Source: Eubacterium sp. (lineage in GTDB: Bacteria > Bacillota > Clostridia > Oscillospirales > Acutalibacteraceae). Taken from it: DNA of 64,000 nt. The notes under the pieces are model-generated. The model did not search any database. It had not been told where the DNA came from and saw only the letters and a list, made by a program, of their open reading frames with translations. The stretch covers positions 24,546 through 88,545 of the forward strand of contig JAFLRZ010000009.1 of the NCBI GenBank assembly GCA_022511225.1. The letters are read 5' to 3'. The position numbers were made by a program, and so were the translations under genes. The stretch's first letter is position 1. Each line of letters begins with the position of its first letter. Shown here in pieces: positions 32,372 through 41,461 of the stretch.

Positions 32372-33407
32372 ATTGCCGATTGTACTGCTTTGTGTCATAT
32401 TGTTGATTGCCGCAGCAGTCGTTTTGTATTTCGGCTATAACTTTGTGCAGAACGATATAAACGGCAACAGAAACACAAATGAGCAATATAATCTTGTAAT
32501 CGAGGCAGACGATTTTCAGTACGACGTAGGGCAGATGCTCGTGCAAAACGGCATTATAAAAAATGATACGGTTTGGACAATGTGGATGGACAAGCATTAT
32601 CCCGATTTCAGATACATCAATGGAGAATATCTTTTGGATTCAAAAATGACTTATGAGGATATTGCCGAAAAGCTTCAGAATCCCGATATATCACACACAA
32701 CTGTATCCGTCTGCATACCCGAAGGCTATTCGGTGTTTCAAATAGCATACACACTTGAAGAAAACAACATCTGCTCAGCAAACGATTTTTTAAGTGAATG
32801 TAAAAGCTGTGCTCCGTATAAAGAAAATTACGATTTTCTGCAAAGCGTTCCCGAAAACAGCACCATTGCTTACGAGCTTGAGGGATTTCTTTTCCCTGCA
32901 ACGTATGATTTGGGCGAAAACAGTGAGCCGTCAGAAGTAATTGACGAAATGCTTTATGCCTTTTCAAACCAGATTTCATCCTCGTGGACCGATTACTGCG
33001 CCGACAATGATATGACCCTGTATGAGCTTATAACTCTTGCCTCAGTCGTTGAAAAGGAAACCCTCGGTGACGGCGTCGCAGAGAAGATTTCATCCGTGTT
33101 TATCAACAGACTGAATGTTTCGCAGCAGCTTCAGAGCGACGTCACAATCGACTATGGAAATAAGCTTCGTGAAGCGGGCTTTGACGATAAAATTGTTACG
33201 TCCTATAACACTTATAAATGCAAGGCGCTTCCGAGCGGACCTATATGTAATCCCGGTGTAGCAAATATCGATGCGGTTGTAAACCATGCTGATACTGATT
33301 ATTTTTATTTCTTCTCATATAATAACGGAGCAGATTTCTATTTTACCGATAATTATGATGATTTTCAGGCTCAGTGGGCAGTCCTTGGCAAAACGAATAC
33401 ACAATAA
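32352..33407 (+). CDS. mltG: Endolytic murein transglycosylase MltG
   Basis: MltG (351 residues) cleaves nascent glycan strands and sets their length. An N-terminal membrane anchor (about 9-31), a LysM-like region (about 115-165, VSVCIPEGYSVFQIAY) and the YceG catalytic domain follow. The catalytic Glu is Glu234 in VVEKET; LQSDVTIDYG and NTYKCKALPSGPICNPG are conserved. The start follows AAAAGGAGAGTTCA and overlaps the GNAT gene by 20 nt. An integral membrane, outward-facing location is expected. Confidence 0.95.
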   Translation: MKEKRSKLPIVLLCVILLIAAAVVLYFGYNFVQNDINGNRNTNEQYNLVIEADDFQYDVGQMLVQNGIIKNDTVWTMWMDKHYPDFRYINGEYLLDSKMTYEDIAEKLQNPDISHTTVSVCIPEGYSVFQIAYTLEENNICSANDFLSECKSCAPYKENYDFLQSVPENSTIAYELEGFLFPATYDLGENSEPSEVIDEMLYAFSNQISSSWTDYCADNDMTLYELITLASVVEKETLGDGVAEKISSVFINRLNVSQQLQSDVTIDYGNKLREAGFDDKIVTSYNTYKCKALPSGPICNPGVANIDAVVNHADTDYFYFFSYNNGADFYFTDNYDDFQAQWAVLGKTNTQ

Positions 33408-33424
33408 TTCAGGCACAAAATCAT

Positions 33425-33468
33425 ATTGAATAGGACTTCTGTAGTGAACGATGACCGCATCGTTCCGC
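33425..33468 (+). repeat. Dispersed hairpin repeat, copy 2
   Basis: ATTGAATAGGACTTCTGTAG leads into GAACGATG-ACCG-CATCGTTC (33446-33465), a perfect 8-bp stem. Compared with the copy at 21440, the stem differs at paired positions while the ACCG loop is unchanged. Confidence 0.6.
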
Positions 33469-33498
33469 CCAAAACTAAATGTAGATAACAAAAAACTG

Positions 33499-33527
33499 TT
33501 GACATTGTTTCAAACTTGTGCTAATAT
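33499..33527 (+). promoter_or_regulatory. Promoter of the infC-rpmI-rplT operon
   Basis: -35 TTGACA (33499-33504), 17-nt spacer, -10 TAATAT (33522-33527). Confidence 0.75.
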
Positions 33528-33534
33528 ATCTTCA

Positions 33535-33660
33535 CAACAAAGAAGAACGCTCCCGTTCTCTCCTTCAGCAAATGAGCAAAAAGGGCAATAATTACTTTTG
33601 TTTAGTAGTATTTATTGAAGTGCGGGCGTTTTGCGTTCGCACTTTATTTGTTATCATTTT
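33535..33660 (+). promoter_or_regulatory. infC leader with terminator-like hairpin (L20-leader type)
   Basis: The leader of about 130 nt contains a hairpin AAGTGCG/CGCACTT (33618-33624 with 33638-33644), with further pairing inside, followed by TATTTGTT, just ahead of infC. In Firmicutes the infC-rpmI-rplT leader is bound by L20, which promotes termination; position and hairpin fit this, although I cannot verify the L20 binding site by eye. Confidence 0.6.
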
Positions 33661-33676
33661 ATAAGAGGTGTTTTAT

Positions 33677-34195
33677 ATCAGCAAGGAAGCTCAACAAATC
33701 AATGAACAAATCAAAGACAAAGAGTTACGTGTCGTTTCTGCCGACGGAGAACAGCTTGGCATTATGAGCGCTAAGGAAGCACTTAAGCTTGCCTATGATA
33801 AGGATCTTGACCTTGTTAAAATTGCTCCGCAGGCTAAACCGCCGGTCTGCAAGATTATGGATTATTCCAAGTACCGCTACGAACAAGCAAAGCGCGAAAA
33901 AGAAAACCGCAAAAATCAAAAGCAGATTGAAACAAAGGAAATTCGTCTTTCTGTTACTATTGATGTAGGTGATTTCAACACTAAGGTTAACCACGCCAAA
34001 AAGTTTCTTGCGGCAGGTCATAAGCTTAAGGTCTCTATCAGACTTAAGGGCAGAATGATGACTCATTCTGAGCTCGGTATCGACAATATGCTTCGATTTG
34101 CAGCTCAGCTTGAGGAAGAGGCAAACGTTGATAAGGCACCGAAGCTTGAGGGCAGACAGATACTTATGTTTATGTCACCGAAAGCAGGCAAGTAA
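33677..34195 (+). CDS. infC: Translation initiation factor IF-3, probable AUC start
   Basis: IF-3 (172 residues) binds the 30S subunit and checks start codon pairing. The N-domain (INEQIKDKELRVVSADGEQLG) and C-domain (KEIRLSVTIDVGDFNTKVNHAKKFL) are complete. The codon best placed after the ribosome binding site AAGAGGTG (33663-33670) is ATC at 33677, 6 nt away. A GTG at 33668 is part of the binding site itself and has none upstream. Rare start codons (AUU, AUC) are known for infC and let IF-3 repress its own translation. rpmI and rplT follow as usual. Confidence 0.92.
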   Translation: MSKEAQQINEQIKDKELRVVSADGEQLGIMSAKEALKLAYDKDLDLVKIAPQAKPPVCKIMDYSKYRYEQAKREKENRKNQKQIETKEIRLSVTIDVGDFNTKVNHAKKFLAAGHKLKVSIRLKGRMMTHSELGIDNMLRFAAQLEEEANVDKAPKLEGRQILMFMSPKAGK

Positions 34196-34216
34196 AATAA
34201 AAATGGAGGGTTAATT

Positions 34217-34414
34217 ATGCCAAAAATTAAGACACACAGTGGCGCTAAAAAGCGTTTCAAGACAACAAAAAGCGGCAAGGTAAAGCGTGCTCATGCTTAT
34301 ACCTCACACATTCTTACAAAGAAGTCAACTAAGCGCAAGAGAAATCTTCGCAAGACATCTGTTGCTGATGTTACAAATCAGAAGCAGTGTAAGAGACTTA
34401 TTCCTTACAAATAA
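34217..34414 (+). CDS. rpmI: 50S ribosomal protein L35
   Basis: A 65-residue, strongly basic protein with the L35 start [17 protein letters not shown] and [14 protein letters not shown]. It is part of the large ribosomal subunit. The start follows ATGGAGGGTTAATT. It sits between infC and rplT in the standard order. Confidence 0.97.
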   Translation: MPKIKTHSGAKKRFKTTKSGKVKRAHAYTSHILTKKSTKRKRNLRKTSVADVTNQKQCKRLIPYK

Positions 34415-34465
34415 GAAGAGCTTTGCCTGACGGCATAATAACATATAACACGGAGGTATATTATC

Positions 34466-34819
34466 ATGGCAAGAATCAAAGGCGCTATGGCTACTCGTAA
34501 GAGAAGAAAGAAAGTATTAAAAGCAGCTAAAGGTTATTACGGCGGAAAGCATCGTCTTTTCAAAACAGCTAAGCAGGCTGTAATGAAGAGCGGCCAGTAT
34601 GCATATATCGGCAGAAAGCAGAAGAAGAGACAGTTCAGACAGATGTGGATTGCTCGTATCTCTGCAGCATGCAAGGCAAACGGCATCAACTATTCTACAT
34701 TTATGAACGGTCTTAAGAAGGCTGAAATCGACCTTAACAGAAAGATGCTTTCAGAGATTGCAATTGCAGATCCTGCAGCTTTCACAAAGCTTGTAGAAAC
34801 AGCAAAGGCAGCATTATAA
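34466..34819 (+). CDS. rplT: 50S ribosomal protein L20
   Basis: The 117-residue L20 protein ([19 protein letters not shown] at the N-terminus, [20 protein letters not shown] in the middle) binds 23S rRNA early in assembly and in Firmicutes represses its own operon through the leader. The start follows ACGGAGGTATATTATC. Two or three hairpins follow the gene. Confidence 0.97.
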   Translation: MARIKGAMATRKRRKKVLKAAKGYYGGKHRLFKTAKQAVMKSGQYAYIGRKQKKRQFRQMWIARISAACKANGINYSTFMNGLKKAEIDLNRKMLSEIAIADPAAFTKLVETAKAAL

Positions 34820-34837
34820 TAACTTTAACACATCAAA

Positions 34838-34860
34838 AGGGGAGGCAGATTGCCTCCCCT
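34838..34860 (+). terminator. Hairpin after rplT
   Basis: AGGGGAGGCA (34838-34847) pairs with TGCCTCCCCT (34851-34860), a perfect 10-bp stem with a triloop. The following bases are A/T-rich but not a T tract, so it may protect the 3' end or act together with the next hairpin. Confidence 0.55.
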
Positions 34861-34894
34861 ATAAATTTACACGAACATAATTGTTTGTTCGCAG

Positions 34895-34920
34895 GGGAGG
34901 ATATTATCCTCCCGTTTTTT
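34895..34920 (+). terminator. Intrinsic terminator of the infC operon
   Basis: GGGAGGAT (34895-34902) pairs with ATCCTCCC (34906-34913), then GTTTTTT and more T. A small CGAACA/TGTTCG hairpin lies between this and the first hairpin. Confidence 0.85.
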
Positions 34921-34940
34921 ATTTTTTTTGTATTTTACTA

Positions 34941-34969
34941 TTGAATTTTTGATGTATATAATGTAATAT
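34941..34969 (+). promoter_or_regulatory. Promoter of the trmH-dprA-topA run
   Basis: -35 TTGAAT (34941-34946), 17-nt spacer, -10 TAATAT (34964-34969). The region is very AT-rich and other -10-like boxes (TATAAT at 34957-34962) overlap it. Confidence 0.5.
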
Positions 34970-35043
34970 AATATAAATTATAAATATAGTCAGTGATTTC
35001 TTTAAACGAATGTAAATTATTGGCACGCTTTATGGAGTTGTGT

Positions 35044-35823
35044 ATGGAAAAAATCACAGGTAAAAATAATGATTTGATAAAGGGCATTAAAAAGCTTCTT
35101 TCGTCACCTAAAGAGCGTAGATCACAAAATTTGTTCGTGTTAGAGGGCGCAAGACTTGTTTTTGATGTCCTTAATTCTTTTGATAGCTACAATATCGCTG
35201 TATTTTTAATTACTGAGCAGGCACTTGAAAAGTATCCCCAAAAAGCAGAAAGGCTCTTCTCACTCAGCAATAAGTCATTTGTAATAAGCGATGATATTTC
35301 TCAAAAACTGTCTGATACTCAAAGCTCACAGGGAGTTTTTGCCGTGTGTGAAATGAAGGCTAATACCTTTAATCTTGAACGCGGTAAAAAGTATATTGCA
35401 CTCGATAATGTTCAGGATCCTTCAAACCTTGGTGCAATAGCCCGTACTGCTGAGGCTCTCGGCATTGACGGAATGTTCGTTTCAGGCGGTTGTGACATTT
35501 ATAATCCTAAGGCGCTTCGTGCATCTATGGGCTCTATGTTAAGGATAAAGCTTTTGCAGACGGATAATCTTGTCAATACGATTAATGTAGCGAAAGACCT
35601 CGGTATTTCATGCTATGCCACCGTTCCTGACAAGAATGCACTTGATATGAGAACAGTTGATTTTTCAAATGGAAGCATCTGCGTTATAGGCAACGAGGCA
35701 AACGGTATTTGCGAGGAAGTGAAAAGCGTCTGCACCCCTATAACAATAGCAATGGCAGGCAGAGCAGAAAGCCTTAATGCTTCCGTAGCCGCTGCGATAA
35801 CAACTTGGGAAATGATGAGATGA
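35044..35823 (+). CDS. RNA 2'-O-methyltransferase, SpoU/TrmH family
   Basis: The ATG at 35044 follows GGAG by 6 nt and gives 259 residues; upstream in-frame starts lack such a site. An N-terminal RNA-substrate-binding domain (about 5-100) precedes a SPOUT domain with the three motifs LDNVQDPSNLGAIARTAEA, CVIGNEANGI and SLNASVAAAI. The trefoil-knot enzymes methylate ribose 2'-OH of rRNA or tRNA with SAM. The closest known types are RlmB and Bacillus YsgA, usually near rplT and pheST; the target is not established. Confidence 0.9.
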   Translation: MEKITGKNNDLIKGIKKLLSSPKERRSQNLFVLEGARLVFDVLNSFDSYNIAVFLITEQALEKYPQKAERLFSLSNKSFVISDDISQKLSDTQSSQGVFAVCEMKANTFNLERGKKYIALDNVQDPSNLGAIARTAEALGIDGMFVSGGCDIYNPKALRASMGSMLRIKLLQTDNLVNTINVAKDLGISCYATVPDKNALDMRTVDFSNGSICVIGNEANGICEEVKSVCTPITIAMAGRAESLNASVAAAITTWEMMR

Positions 35824-37025
35824 GTAGTAATTTAAGATATTGGCTGTGGCTTCAGAAGGCTTTAGGCGCAGGTGCTTTTATCAAAGAAATAATTGATGAT
35901 TTCGGCTCTGTGAAAAAGCTTTATGAAGCAAATGCAATAGAGCTTCGTATGAGCAGTGCCCTTACACCGAAGCAGATTTCAAGACTTGAAGAAACGAGCA
36001 TTAACGATGTTGATGAAATAATTTATTCCTGCGAGCAGAATAGCTGGCACATAATAGATTATGATGATAAAGCTTACCCCCAAAGGCTCAGGGATATTAA
36101 TAATCCGCCTGCCGTAATTTACGTTGACGGCGAGCTCCCTGATATAGACAGTCTTGTAACTATCGGCATTGTCGGCACTCGCAAGGCAAGCGAATATGCA
36201 ATAAAGGTTACTCATATAATGAGCAGAGGAATCACCGAAGCGGGTGTGCTCGTAATAAGCGGAGGTGCTCTTGGAGTAGATACTGCGGCTCATAACGGAG
36301 CACTTCTTGCAAAAGGCAAAACGATAGCAGTGCTCGGCTGTGGACTCGGCACTTCATATTTGAATGAAAATAAATCATTAAGAGATGTTATAACAAATAA
36401 CGGTGCTCTTGTTACGGAATATCCTCCGTTTACTTCGGCAAGCAGATATACGTTTCCTATGCGAAACAGAATCATCAGCGGACTTTCACTCGGTATTCTC
36501 GTGGTAGAAGCAAGTGTGCGAAGCGGAAGTCTTATCACTGCAAACTACGCACTTGAGCAGGGCAGAGATGTTTTCGCAATTCCCGCATCTGTGCTTTCAC
36601 CTGATTTTGCCGGTACGAACAAGCTCATTGATGACGGCGCAATGGTCGCAACTAAGCCTGAGCATATCGTCGCCGCTTACGCTTCTCGGTTTGACAGTGT
36701 TGACCTTTCGAAGGTAAGATCAATCGACGAGCTTGTGAACGAGAATTACGATAAAAGTGCAAATGTAGCAAAAGATGATGACAAGGCGTCATTTGACAAT
36801 CTTGAACAGGGCAGACAGGAACGCCTTGAAAAAGAAAGCAAGGCTATGGCTCTAAAGGGCGATGCAAAAACTGTTTATAACGCTCTGAAAGATAACTTTG
36901 TTCATCTTGATGAAATAATAGAATTAACCGGACTTAACGGTGCAAAGGTGCTCTCAGCCTTAACTGTGCTTGAGGTTAAGGGACTTGCAGTCAGTGCCTC
37001 CGGAAGAAGATACAAATTATCCTGA
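35820..37025 (+). CDS. dprA: DNA processing protein DprA
   Basis: DprA (401 residues from ATG 35820, which overlaps the trmH stop as ATGA) loads RecA onto incoming single-stranded DNA during transformation. The Rossmann core contains IGIVGTRKASEYA, ISGGALGVDTAAHNGAL, VLGCGLG and PMRNRIISGLS...VEASVRSGSLITA. A C-terminal winged-helix domain (about 335-400) follows a charged linker. A gene for DprA does not by itself show natural competence. topA follows 13 nt later, the common order. Confidence 0.95.
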   Translation: MSSNLRYWLWLQKALGAGAFIKEIIDDFGSVKKLYEANAIELRMSSALTPKQISRLEETSINDVDEIIYSCEQNSWHIIDYDDKAYPQRLRDINNPPAVIYVDGELPDIDSLVTIGIVGTRKASEYAIKVTHIMSRGITEAGVLVISGGALGVDTAAHNGALLAKGKTIAVLGCGLGTSYLNENKSLRDVITNNGALVTEYPPFTSASRYTFPMRNRIISGLSLGILVVEASVRSGSLITANYALEQGRDVFAIPASVLSPDFAGTNKLIDDGAMVATKPEHIVAAYASRFDSVDLSKVRSIDELVNENYDKSANVAKDDDKASFDNLEQGRQERLEKESKAMALKGDAKTVYNALKDNFVHLDEIIELTGLNGAKVLSALTVLEVKGLAVSASGRRYKLS

Positions 37026-37038
37026 AAGGAAATGAAAT

Positions 37039-39138
37039 ATGTCAAAATTAGTAATTGTAGAGTCACCTGCAAAGGCGAAGAATATTAAAGGCTATCTCGG
37101 AAAGGACTATGACGTAATTGCCTCAATGGGTCACGTAAGAGATTTGCCTGCGGCAAGACTCAGTGTTGATGTTTCAAATAACTTTGAGCCCAAATACGCC
37201 GTAATCAAAGGCAAGGAGAATTTTGTCAAGGAGCTCAAGAAAAAGGCAGATTCGGCAGATTACGTTTATCTTGCTACCGACCCTGACCGTGAGGGAGAAG
37301 CAATATCATGGCATCTTGCTACTCTTCTTGAGCTTGATATGAACGATAAAAACAGAGTAACCTTCAACGAGATTACAAAGAACGGTGTCAAAAGCGGTAT
37401 GTCTCAGCCGAGAGCTATTGATATTGATTTTGTCAACGCTCAGCAGGCAAGAAGAATACTTGACAGACTTATAGGCTACAAGCTTTCACCTTTTATTTCA
37501 CAAAAAATCAGAAGAGGTCTTTCAGCCGGCAGAGTGCAGTCAGTTGCGCTTCGTCTTATCGTTGACAGAGAAGAGGAGATCAGAGCCTTCAATCCTGAGG
37601 AATATTGGTCAATCGATGCTAAGTTTACTAACCCTCCTGAACGAAAGGTGTTCTCTGCCTCATTATACAGTAAGGACGGCGAAAAGCTTAAGATAGGAAA
37701 TCAGGAGCAGAGCGACAAAATTCTTGCTGACCTTGAAAATGCAGAGTATACAGTCACAACAGTTAAGAAAGGTACAAGAAAGAAGAATCCTACTCCTCCG
37801 TTTATCACTTCAACTCTTCAGCAGGAGGCTTCGCACAGACTTTCATTTCAGGCAAGAAAGACAATGAAGGCAGCTCAGGAGCTTTACGAGGGTGTTGACG
37901 TCGGTGAGTTCGGCACAGTCGGTCTTATAACTTATATGAGAACTGACTCGCTTCGAATTTCAGAGGAAGCAAGAGCAGCAGGCAATAAGTATATCGCTGA
38001 TACCTATGGTGAAAAGTACCTCCCTAAAAAGCCGAGATATTATAAATCAAAGAACAATATTCAGGACGGTCACGAAGCAATCAGACCTACAATGCCGAAT
38101 ATGACTCCTGATTCAGTAAAGAAATATCTCACTGTTGACCAGTATAAGATTTATAAGCTTATCTGGGAGCGTTTTATTGCTTCTCTTATGGAGTCCTGCC
38201 TGCAGGAAACTATGAAGATAGAAATTACTGCAAACGATTACGTGTTCATTGCAAACGGCTACACCGTTAAGTTTGACGGCTTCACTGCTCTTTACGAGGA
38301 GAAAAGTGACGATGATAAGACTGACTCAGCATCACCGCTTCCTCCTGTGGCACAGGGCGACGTGCTTAAGCTTAAGAGCATCATCGGTAATCAGCATTTC
38401 ACTCAGCCGCCTGCAAGATATACGGAAGCATCTCTTACAAAGGCATTAGAAGAAAACGGTGTCGGCAGACCGTCAACATACGTTACTATCACTTCAACAA
38501 TTCTCAGCCGAGAGTACGTTAAGCGCGAAGGCAAGCAGTTTATGCCTACAGAGCTTGGCGAAGCTGTAACAAATCTGCTTAAGGAAAAGATTCCTAATAT
38601 CGTCAATGTAAAATATACCTCAAAGATGGAAACAGATCTTGATAAAATAGACAGTGGCGAAAGAAACTATAAAGAGATGATTCGCCTCTACTACGATGAT
38701 TTTGAGGAGCTTCTTGAAAAGGCAAAGTCAGATATGCAGGGCATAAAGATAAGACTTAAGGAAGAGGAAACCGACGTAGTCTGCGAAAAGTGTGGCAGAA
38801 ATATGGTAATAAAGGTCGGTCGTTTCGGCAAATTCCTTGCGTGCCCCGGTTACCCTGAGTGCAAAAATACAAAACCGCTTGTATATAAGACAAAGGCAAA
38901 ATGTCCTGAATGTGGCGGTGACGTAATAGAAAAGAAAACAAAGAAGGGTACTTCCTTCTTCGGATGCTCAAATTATCCTGCCTGCAGCTTTATGACGTGG
39001 GATGCGCCTTCGGATGAGGTTTGCCCTAAGTGCGGCAAGTCGCTCTTTAAGCGCAGAGGTAATATCCTTTTCTGTCCTGATACAGAAAATTGCGGCTTCA
39101 CTAAACCCGTACCAAGAAAAAAGAAAACAGACGATTAA
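37039..39138 (+). CDS. topA: DNA topoisomerase I
   Basis: Type IA topoisomerase (699 residues) relaxing negative supercoils. The TOPRIM domain is at the N-terminus (LVIVESPAKAKNI, ATDPDREGEAISWHL); the catalytic tyrosine is Tyr299 in GLITYMRTDS; PPARYTEASLTKALEENGVGRPSTY is conserved. Three C-terminal four-cysteine zinc fingers (from about 577) contact single-stranded DNA. Start after GAAAGGAAATGAAAT. trmFO begins 5 nt after the stop. Confidence 0.97.
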   Translation: MSKLVIVESPAKAKNIKGYLGKDYDVIASMGHVRDLPAARLSVDVSNNFEPKYAVIKGKENFVKELKKKADSADYVYLATDPDREGEAISWHLATLLELDMNDKNRVTFNEITKNGVKSGMSQPRAIDIDFVNAQQARRILDRLIGYKLSPFISQKIRRGLSAGRVQSVALRLIVDREEEIRAFNPEEYWSIDAKFTNPPERKVFSASLYSKDGEKLKIGNQEQSDKILADLENAEYTVTTVKKGTRKKNPTPPFITSTLQQEASHRLSFQARKTMKAAQELYEGVDVGEFGTVGLITYMRTDSLRISEEARAAGNKYIADTYGEKYLPKKPRYYKSKNNIQDGHEAIRPTMPNMTPDSVKKYLTVDQYKIYKLIWERFIASLMESCLQETMKIEITANDYVFIANGYTVKFDGFTALYEEKSDDDKTDSASPLPPVAQGDVLKLKSIIGNQHFTQPPARYTEASLTKALEENGVGRPSTYVTITSTILSREYVKREGKQFMPTELGEAVTNLLKEKIPNIVNVKYTSKMETDLDKIDSGERNYKEMIRLYYDDFEELLEKAKSDMQGIKIRLKEEETDVVCEKCGRNMVIKVGRFGKFLACPGYPECKNTKPLVYKTKAKCPECGGDVIEKKTKKGTSFFGCSNYPACSFMTWDAPSDEVCPKCGKSLFKRRGNILFCPDTENCGFTKPVPRKKKTDD

Positions 39139-39143
39139 TAACT

Positions 39144-40439
39144 ATGAAATTTAAAGTAATCGGAGCAGGTCTTGCAGGTGTTGAAGCTGCTTGGCAGATT
39201 GCATCAGCAGGGTATGAAGTTGACCTTTATGAAATGAAGGGCATAAAAAGAACTCCTGCTCATAAAACTGATTTATTTGCAGAGCTTGTCTGCTCAAATT
39301 CTCTTAAGGCATCAAGGCTTGAAAGTGCAGCAGGACTTCTTAAGGAAGAAATGTTCATTTTAGGCTCGCTTACAGTCCCTGTTGCAAGAGAATGTGCAGT
39401 AGCAGCAGGCGGTGCTCTTGCAGTAGATCGAGAAATCTTTTCGCAGAAAATCACGGAAAAGATAAAATCAAATAAAAATATTAACGTTATCACTCAGGTT
39501 GTAGATACCCTTGAATGTGCCGATGACGAAATAGTTATCGTAGCTACAGGTCCTCTCACCGACGGAGCACTTGCAAAAAGCATAAGTTCCCTTACAGGTG
39601 ATTACCTTTCCTTTTACGATGCCGCCGCACCTATTGTTACGGCAGAGAGCATTGATATGACCAAGGCGTTCGGCGCATCACGCTACGGACGAGGCGGTGA
39701 GGATGATTATCTCAACTGTCCGTTTAATAAAACTGAGTATGAGAATTTTATCAGTGAGCTTGTTAATGCAGAGGGTGCAATAGTCCACGATTTTGACGTG
39801 TATGAAGGCTGTATGCCGATTGAAAAGCTTGCAAAGAGGGGACTTGACGCACCTCGTTTCGGTCCGATGAAGCCGGTAGGTCTTATCGACCCGAATACAA
39901 ATCACAGACCTTGGGCGTGCGTGCAGCTGAGAAGAGAAAACTCAAAGGGCACGATGTTTAATCTCGTAGGATTTCAGACTAATCTCAAGTTTGGCGAGCA
40001 AAAAAGAGTTTTCTCAATGATACCCGGTCTTGAAAACGCAGAGTTTGTACGCTACGGCGTTATGCACAGAAATTCTTTTCTTAATTCTCCGAAGCTCCTC
40101 AATAAGGATTTCAGCTTAAGAAGCAATCCGAATATATTTTTTGCAGGGCAGATTACAGGGGTTGAGGGATATATGGAATCAGCCGGAAGCGGAATTATTG
40201 CAGGACTCAATGCAGTAAGAAAAGCTCAGGGAAAGAGTCCGATTAACCTTGATACAGTCACTATGCTCGGTGCATTAAGTGATTATATCAGTGATGAAAC
40301 CGTAAGCAATTTTCAGCCGATGGGGGCAAACTTCGGGGTTCTCCCTGCAATAGAGCCAAAAATAAAGGACAAACAGGAGAGATACAAGGCTCTGTCCGAC
40401 AGGGCAATTGCCTCGATTAAACAAGCTATAACCATGTAA
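39144..40439 (+). CDS. trmFO: Methylenetetrahydrofolate-tRNA-(uracil-5-)-methyltransferase
   Basis: TrmFO (431 residues) makes m5U54 in tRNA using methylene-THF and FAD. The FAD loop is VIGAGLAGVEAAW near the N-terminus; LFAELVCSNSLKA, CPFNKTEYENF and AGQITGVEGYMESAGSGIIAG are diagnostic. The topA-trmFO order is typical of Firmicutes. A weak binding site (GATTAATAACT) precedes the start, so translation may depend on coupling with topA. Confidence 0.96.
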   Translation: MKFKVIGAGLAGVEAAWQIASAGYEVDLYEMKGIKRTPAHKTDLFAELVCSNSLKASRLESAAGLLKEEMFILGSLTVPVARECAVAAGGALAVDREIFSQKITEKIKSNKNINVITQVVDTLECADDEIVIVATGPLTDGALAKSISSLTGDYLSFYDAAAPIVTAESIDMTKAFGASRYGRGGEDDYLNCPFNKTEYENFISELVNAEGAIVHDFDVYEGCMPIEKLAKRGLDAPRFGPMKPVGLIDPNTNHRPWACVQLRRENSKGTMFNLVGFQTNLKFGEQKRVFSMIPGLENAEFVRYGVMHRNSFLNSPKLLNKDFSLRSNPNIFFAGQITGVEGYMESAGSGIIAGLNAVRKAQGKSPINLDTVTMLGALSDYISDETVSNFQPMGANFGVLPAIEPKIKDKQERYKALSDRAIASIKQAITM

Positions 40440-40453
40440 TTTAGAGGATGAAT

Positions 40454-41446
40454 ATGAAAATTATAATTGATGCAATGGGCGGAGATAATGCTCCTTTAGA
40501 AATATTAAAAGGCACTATGCTTGCTGTAGAGGAATACGGAATTTCTGCAATTCTTGTCGGTGACGAGGAAATTATCAATAAGTGTGCATCTGACAATAAA
40601 TTAGACCTTAAGAATACCCAAATTGTTGATGCTAAAGAAGTTATCACAATGCATGATGATGCAAAATCAGTGCTCAAGCAAAAGTCAGGCTCGTCAATGG
40701 CAGTTGGCTTCAGGCTTCTTAACGAAGGCGCAGGAGATGCATTTGTCAGTGCAGGTAACTCGGGTGCTATCACTGTCGGCGCAACTCTTATCACAAAGCG
40801 CATTAATGGTGTAAAAAGGCCTGCAATTGCCTCAGTTATGCCGAGTGCAAATAAGCCGTTTTTGCTTATGGACTGCGGCGCAAATACTGAGTGCAGGGCG
40901 GAATTTCTCTATCAGTTCGGTCTTATAGGCAGTCTTTATATGAAGCATATCCTCAAATATGATAATCCTGCCGTTGCGCTTGCCAATAACGGTACGGAGG
41001 ACACTAAAGGCACTGCTGTCGTTAAAGAAGCATATGAGCTTATGAAGAATGCACCGTATAATTTTATCGGCAATATCGAGGGACGTCATATTCCGTTTGG
41101 TGATGCAGACGTTGTAGTTGCCGACGGCTTTACGGGTAATCTTATACTTAAAACGTATGAAGGTGTTGCCAAGGTGCTTATGAACGGCATTAAGTCGGCA
41201 TTTATGAAAAATACTGTTTCAAAGCTTTCATATCTCGGTGTAAAGTCAGGTATTGATGATATGAAAAAGCAGTTTGATTATAAGGAATACGGCGGCGCAG
41301 TTCTTCTCGGAGTAAAAAAGCCTGTTGTCAAGGCTCACGGCTCAGCAGATGCAAGAACCTTCAAGAATGCTGTCAAGCAGGCTGTGTGGTTTTTAGACAA
41401 TAATCTTATAGAAGAAATAGAAAAAAGCTTTGAAACAAATGAATAA
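40454..41446 (+). CDS. plsX: Phosphate acyltransferase PlsX
   Basis: PlsX (330 residues) converts acyl-ACP to acyl-phosphate for phospholipid synthesis. The N-terminal IIIDAMGGDNAP and the segments AGDAFVSAGNSGA and GTEDTKGT are conserved. I choose ATG 40454, 6 nt after GAGG; an ATG six bases earlier abuts that site. In many Firmicutes acpP lies between plsX and rnc, but here rnc follows directly after 15 nt. Confidence 0.95.
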   Translation: MKIIIDAMGGDNAPLEILKGTMLAVEEYGISAILVGDEEIINKCASDNKLDLKNTQIVDAKEVITMHDDAKSVLKQKSGSSMAVGFRLLNEGAGDAFVSAGNSGAITVGATLITKRINGVKRPAIASVMPSANKPFLLMDCGANTECRAEFLYQFGLIGSLYMKHILKYDNPAVALANNGTEDTKGTAVVKEAYELMKNAPYNFIGNIEGRHIPFGDADVVVADGFTGNLILKTYEGVAKVLMNGIKSAFMKNTVSKLSYLGVKSGIDDMKKQFDYKEYGGAVLLGVKKPVVKAHGSADARTFKNAVKQAVWFLDNNLIEEIEKSFETNE

Positions 41447-41461
41447 AATTAAGGATTTAGT

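Noticed and set aside
33668..33676. GTG start for infC
   Set aside because: The GTG is part of the ribosome binding site AAGAGGTG and has no binding site of its own; ATC at 33677 is correctly spaced.
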